Of a stretch of DNA of 43,488 nucleotides, positions 41,353 to 43,488 are shown in pieces. The translations under genes were made by a program, and so were the position numbers. Every line of letters starts with the position of its first letter. Positions within the stretch are counted from its first letter, which is position 1. A model generated the notes under the pieces. That model made no database searches. It saw only the letters and a list, made by a program, of their open reading frames with translations, and had not been told where the DNA came from. Source of the stretch: Corallococcus interemptor. Its GTDB lineage: Bacteria; Myxococcota; Myxococcia; Myxococcales; Myxococcaceae. The stretch is taken from assembly GCF_003668875.1 (NCBI RefSeq), contig NZ_RAWM01000073.1, positions 1-43,488 on the forward strand. The letters run 5' to 3'.

Positions 41353-42828
41353 TCAGCGCCGCGAGTCGCGGGTCCACTCCTCGCGGGTCCAGCCCTGCCG
41401 TTCATAGAGGGCGCGGCGCTCCGAGGGCAGGGCCTCCCAGGCGACGCCGGGGTCCAGGTCGCTGGGACGGCTGAAGAGGCCGGGGACGTCGCCGCGCACG
41501 GCCTGGGCGGCGCGCTCGGGGGTGAGGCCGCGCAGGCCGTAGCCCAGCTTGAGGCCGGCGTGGCTCTGGCTGTCCTTGTGGGAGGTCTCGAAGGCGACGC
41601 CGCCGCCGAACTCCGCGGTGCGCGGGTTGATCATCGCATGGGCCCGGGCATGCGGGCCCACGCCCAGGGACAGCTCCACCTTGCCCTCCGAGTCACGGCT
41701 CACGCTGGCGATGCCCAGGTCCACCTGCAGCTGGGCTTCCTTCTTGCCATGCGCGTCCGTCATCAACTCCAGGCCCAGGGGCCCGGCCTTGGCGGCGATG
41801 CCCGCCTGCGTCTGGAGGTCGGTGGTGCCGCGAGCGGTGACGTGGGTTTCGCTCTTGAAGTGGAGCATCTGGTGGGCCGCGCTCGCTTCGGCGGAGACGA
41901 AGACCCCGGCGGGACGTTCCCCGGAGAGGACCTGGGCGCGGGCGGTGACGGTCTCGTAGGCCTGGACCAACGAGTGTTGGGGGCGCCCCAGGCCGGCCTT
42001 CCACTCCGACTCGTAGCGTTCGCGCCGCGGGTCGGACCAGGACAGGCCCAGTGACGTCTCCCGCAGGTCCAGCGCCTGAGGAGGCCCGAGCGCGCGAAGG
42101 GCCTGGAGGCTGTCGGCCCGGGCCACGGCATCGCCGTAGCGTTCCAGGTACGCGTCATAGGCGACGACGGTGGCACGGCCGGCATCGGTGGCGTGGGCGT
42201 TCACGGCGTCACGAAGGGCCGAGGGCAGCTTCGGATCATTGACGAAGGTCTCCGGCCGTCCAGGCATGCCGAGCGGCCCCTCCGCGCCGCCCGGGCGCCG
42301 CGACAGGACGCCGTTGGACGCGGCCTGTTCCAGGAAGGCCAGGCGCGACGGAGCATCCATCCGCGACACATAGGCGGCGAGCAGCCCCTCCCGGTCCATG
42401 CGTTCCAACGTGGCGCGGTACGCGTCGCGAGGCACGGAGCCGAGCGCATCGTGCGTGGCCTTCACGTCGCCGCCAGTGAGGAAGGGGTTCGACAGGCTGC
42501 GCGTCAGGTGCGAGCGGACCGAGGCATAGACGTCCTCGGGAACAGGAGCGGAGGGAGCGCGCAGCCGTCCGCCCATCGCCAGGAGCTCGCGCGCGGACAC
42601 GGCGGGGCCCTCCGCGTTCGACGAGGGACGGGGCGTGGAAGGGGCAAGGGAGGGGCCGTCATAGGGCCGCAGCTCGTTGCGCGAGGTCGAGGACGCGCTG
42701 CTCTCACTGACGGAGGTCCTGCGTGAAGCAGTGGTGCCCACGCGGAGCTCCGGCGAGGGAGCCTCGGGTTCAGGAAGCGTGGGGTCGGGAGACAGGGGGG
42801 CGCTACCGGGTGCATCGATTCGGGACAT
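41353..42828 (-). CDS. Large hypothetical protein of unknown function
   Basis: A 491-residue protein with a low-complexity Ser/Pro-rich N-terminus (1-95), a helical middle (96-240) and a Gly/Ala/Ser-rich C-terminal half with alternating polar/hydrophobic strands (HVTARGTTDLQTQAG, LQVDLGIASVSRDS, VELSLGVGPHARAHA), then a helical tail with WTREEWTRDSRR. No signal peptide, no recognised domain. It abuts the GNAT gene directly (convergent, stop to stop) and lies downstream of the GH19 gene on the same strand (134 bases). A secreted or effector-type protein is possible but unproven. Confidence 0.65.
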   Translation of the reverse strand: MSRIDAPGSAPLSPDPTLPEPEAPSPELRVGTTASRRTSVSESSASSTSRNELRPYDGPSLAPSTPRPSSNAEGPAVSARELLAMGGRLRAPSAPVPEDVYASVRSHLTRSLSNPFLTGGDVKATHDALGSVPRDAYRATLERMDREGLLAAYVSRMDAPSRLAFLEQAASNGVLSRRPGGAEGPLGMPGRPETFVNDPKLPSALRDAVNAHATDAGRATVVAYDAYLERYGDAVARADSLQALRALGPPQALDLRETSLGLSWSDPRRERYESEWKAGLGRPQHSLVQAYETVTARAQVLSGERPAGVFVSAEASAAHQMLHFKSETHVTARGTTDLQTQAGIAAKAGPLGLELMTDAHGKKEAQLQVDLGIASVSRDSEGKVELSLGVGPHARAHAMINPRTAEFGGGVAFETSHKDSQSHAGLKLGYGLRGLTPERAAQAVRGDVPGLFSRPSDLDPGVAWEALPSERRALYERQGWTREEWTRDSRR

Positions 42829-42962
42829 CAGGCTCGCTCCGAGGAAGGAGGAGCCCGTGCCCTGTGCAGCCCGTGCGCCACGCCCAGGTGCCCGGAATCA
42901 CAGGCACCCTCTGGCCTCCATGCGCCCGGGCCTGGGACCCGGGTCCCGCGTCCCAGACGGGC

Positions 42963-43488
42963 TCAGCCCAGCACGTCCTGCGCGCGGCGGTAGTACATCT
43001 CGCGGCTCGCGAGGCCGTTGTAGCCGCCGTTGATGCGGCGGGTGACCTCGCGGAAGTTGCCCGCGTCCGCGTAGCTGTTCAGGTTGCGCGACTGCCAGTA
43101 CCAACCCGCGATGCGGAACGCGACGTCCGGGTCCTTCGCGCGCTCCGGGTGCCCTTCCAGGTCGATGCCCAGCGCCTTGCCCGCCGCCCGGTAGTTCGCG
43201 CGGCCCGTCAGCTGGATGGGCCCCCGGCCCTTGTAGCGCTTGCCGTCGCCCGGCTGCGTGTTGCCCAGGTCCTTGCGGCCCTCGTACGCCGCGCCGGAGG
43301 CGATCTCCTCCATGTAGCGCAGCTCGCCGCTCTCGTGCGCCAGCTGCGCCAGGAACATCTCCTTACGCCGGGGCGTGTTGATGTTCGCCTCCGCCATCGC
43401 CTTGTTCAGGTGCGGCAGGTACTGCTCCGCCTTCGCCTGCGACAGGTTCGGCATGATCCGCCGCAGCTGCGCCGCCGTCACCCCACCC
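42963..43488 (-). CDS. Glycoside hydrolase family 19 (chitinase/endolysin-like), 5' end cut by window
   Basis: The visible 174 codons match GH19 chitinases and phage-type endolysins: LAQLAHESGELRYMEE with the catalytic Glu in HESGE, GRGPIQLTGRANYRAAGKALG and a closing NGGYNGLASREMYYRRAQ. These enzymes cleave chitin or peptidoglycan. The reading frame continues (Gly-Gly) past the right edge, so the apparent GTG at 43481 is probably internal and the N-terminus is missing. It lies upstream of the 491-residue unknown on the same strand. Confidence 0.8.
   Translation of the reverse strand, partial: GGVTAAQLRRIMPNLSQAKAEQYLPHLNKAMAEANINTPRRKEMFLAQLAHESGELRYMEEIASGAAYEGRKDLGNTQPGDGKRYKGRGPIQLTGRANYRAAGKALGIDLEGHPERAKDPDVAFRIAGWYWQSRNLNSYADAGNFREVTRRINGGYNGLASREMYYRRAQDVLG

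Overview
The window is high-GC DNA of a myxobacterium, most likely from Myxococcaceae (Corallococcus/Myxococcus-like). The indications are the strong GC bias at third codon positions, which produces long shadow reading frames opposite nearly every gene, a DUF2378 (TIGR02265) protein of the Myxococcus paralogous family, several eukaryote-like protein kinases, and abundant lipoproteins with RCC1 or LVIVD propellers. The genus is an inference; no rRNA gene lies inside the window to prove it.

Layout. Positions 1-790 hold no credible protein gene. They carry, on the minus strand, an array of seven sigma70-type promoters followed by an antitermination-like leader that runs off the left edge, so a ribosomal RNA operon very probably starts just outside. 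Next come a fatty-acid-hydroxylase-like gene with def (890-2140), an NTF2-like protein, a metallophosphoesterase-like protein that has lost its metal ligands, a small unknown, a DUF2378 protein and a KAS III-like ketoacyl synthase (2.2-6.5 kb). Around 7-8.2 kb are a glycine-rich protein ending in an SSB-like acidic tip and an AT-hook/zinc protein. They are followed by a MoxR ATPase/VWA pair, transketolase, and a 500-residue protein with four degenerate EF-hand-like repeats.

From 14.4 to 21.9 kb lie truB coupled to an SMC/RecF-like ATPase and a frameshifted unknown gene, a tandem pair of LVIVD lipoproteins, a decayed GAF-PAS-GGDEF gene and two tandem XRE regulators. From 22 to 30 kb are two Ser/Thr kinase-like genes (the second with a broken DFG motif) and two consecutive seven-repeat RCC1 lipoproteins. 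From 30 to 36 kb are a small disordered protein, two STAS-like paralogs flanking an unknown gene, a translationally coupled pair of ArsA/Get3-like ATPases and a CBS-domain protein.

The most coherent functional unit is 35.99-38.25 kb: a four-helix cytochrome-b561-like membrane protein, a YceI protein and a protein with two complete Rieske domains, reading as one operon and closed by a nested hairpin. It looks like a compact membrane-to-periplasm electron-transfer module. The right end holds a second NTF2-like protein, a membrane-GNAT fusion gene next to an unfused membrane gene plus GNAT gene, a 491-residue unknown protein, and a GH19 chitinase/endolysin-like gene cut by the window edge. No tRNA, CRISPR array, insertion sequence or prophage was seen.
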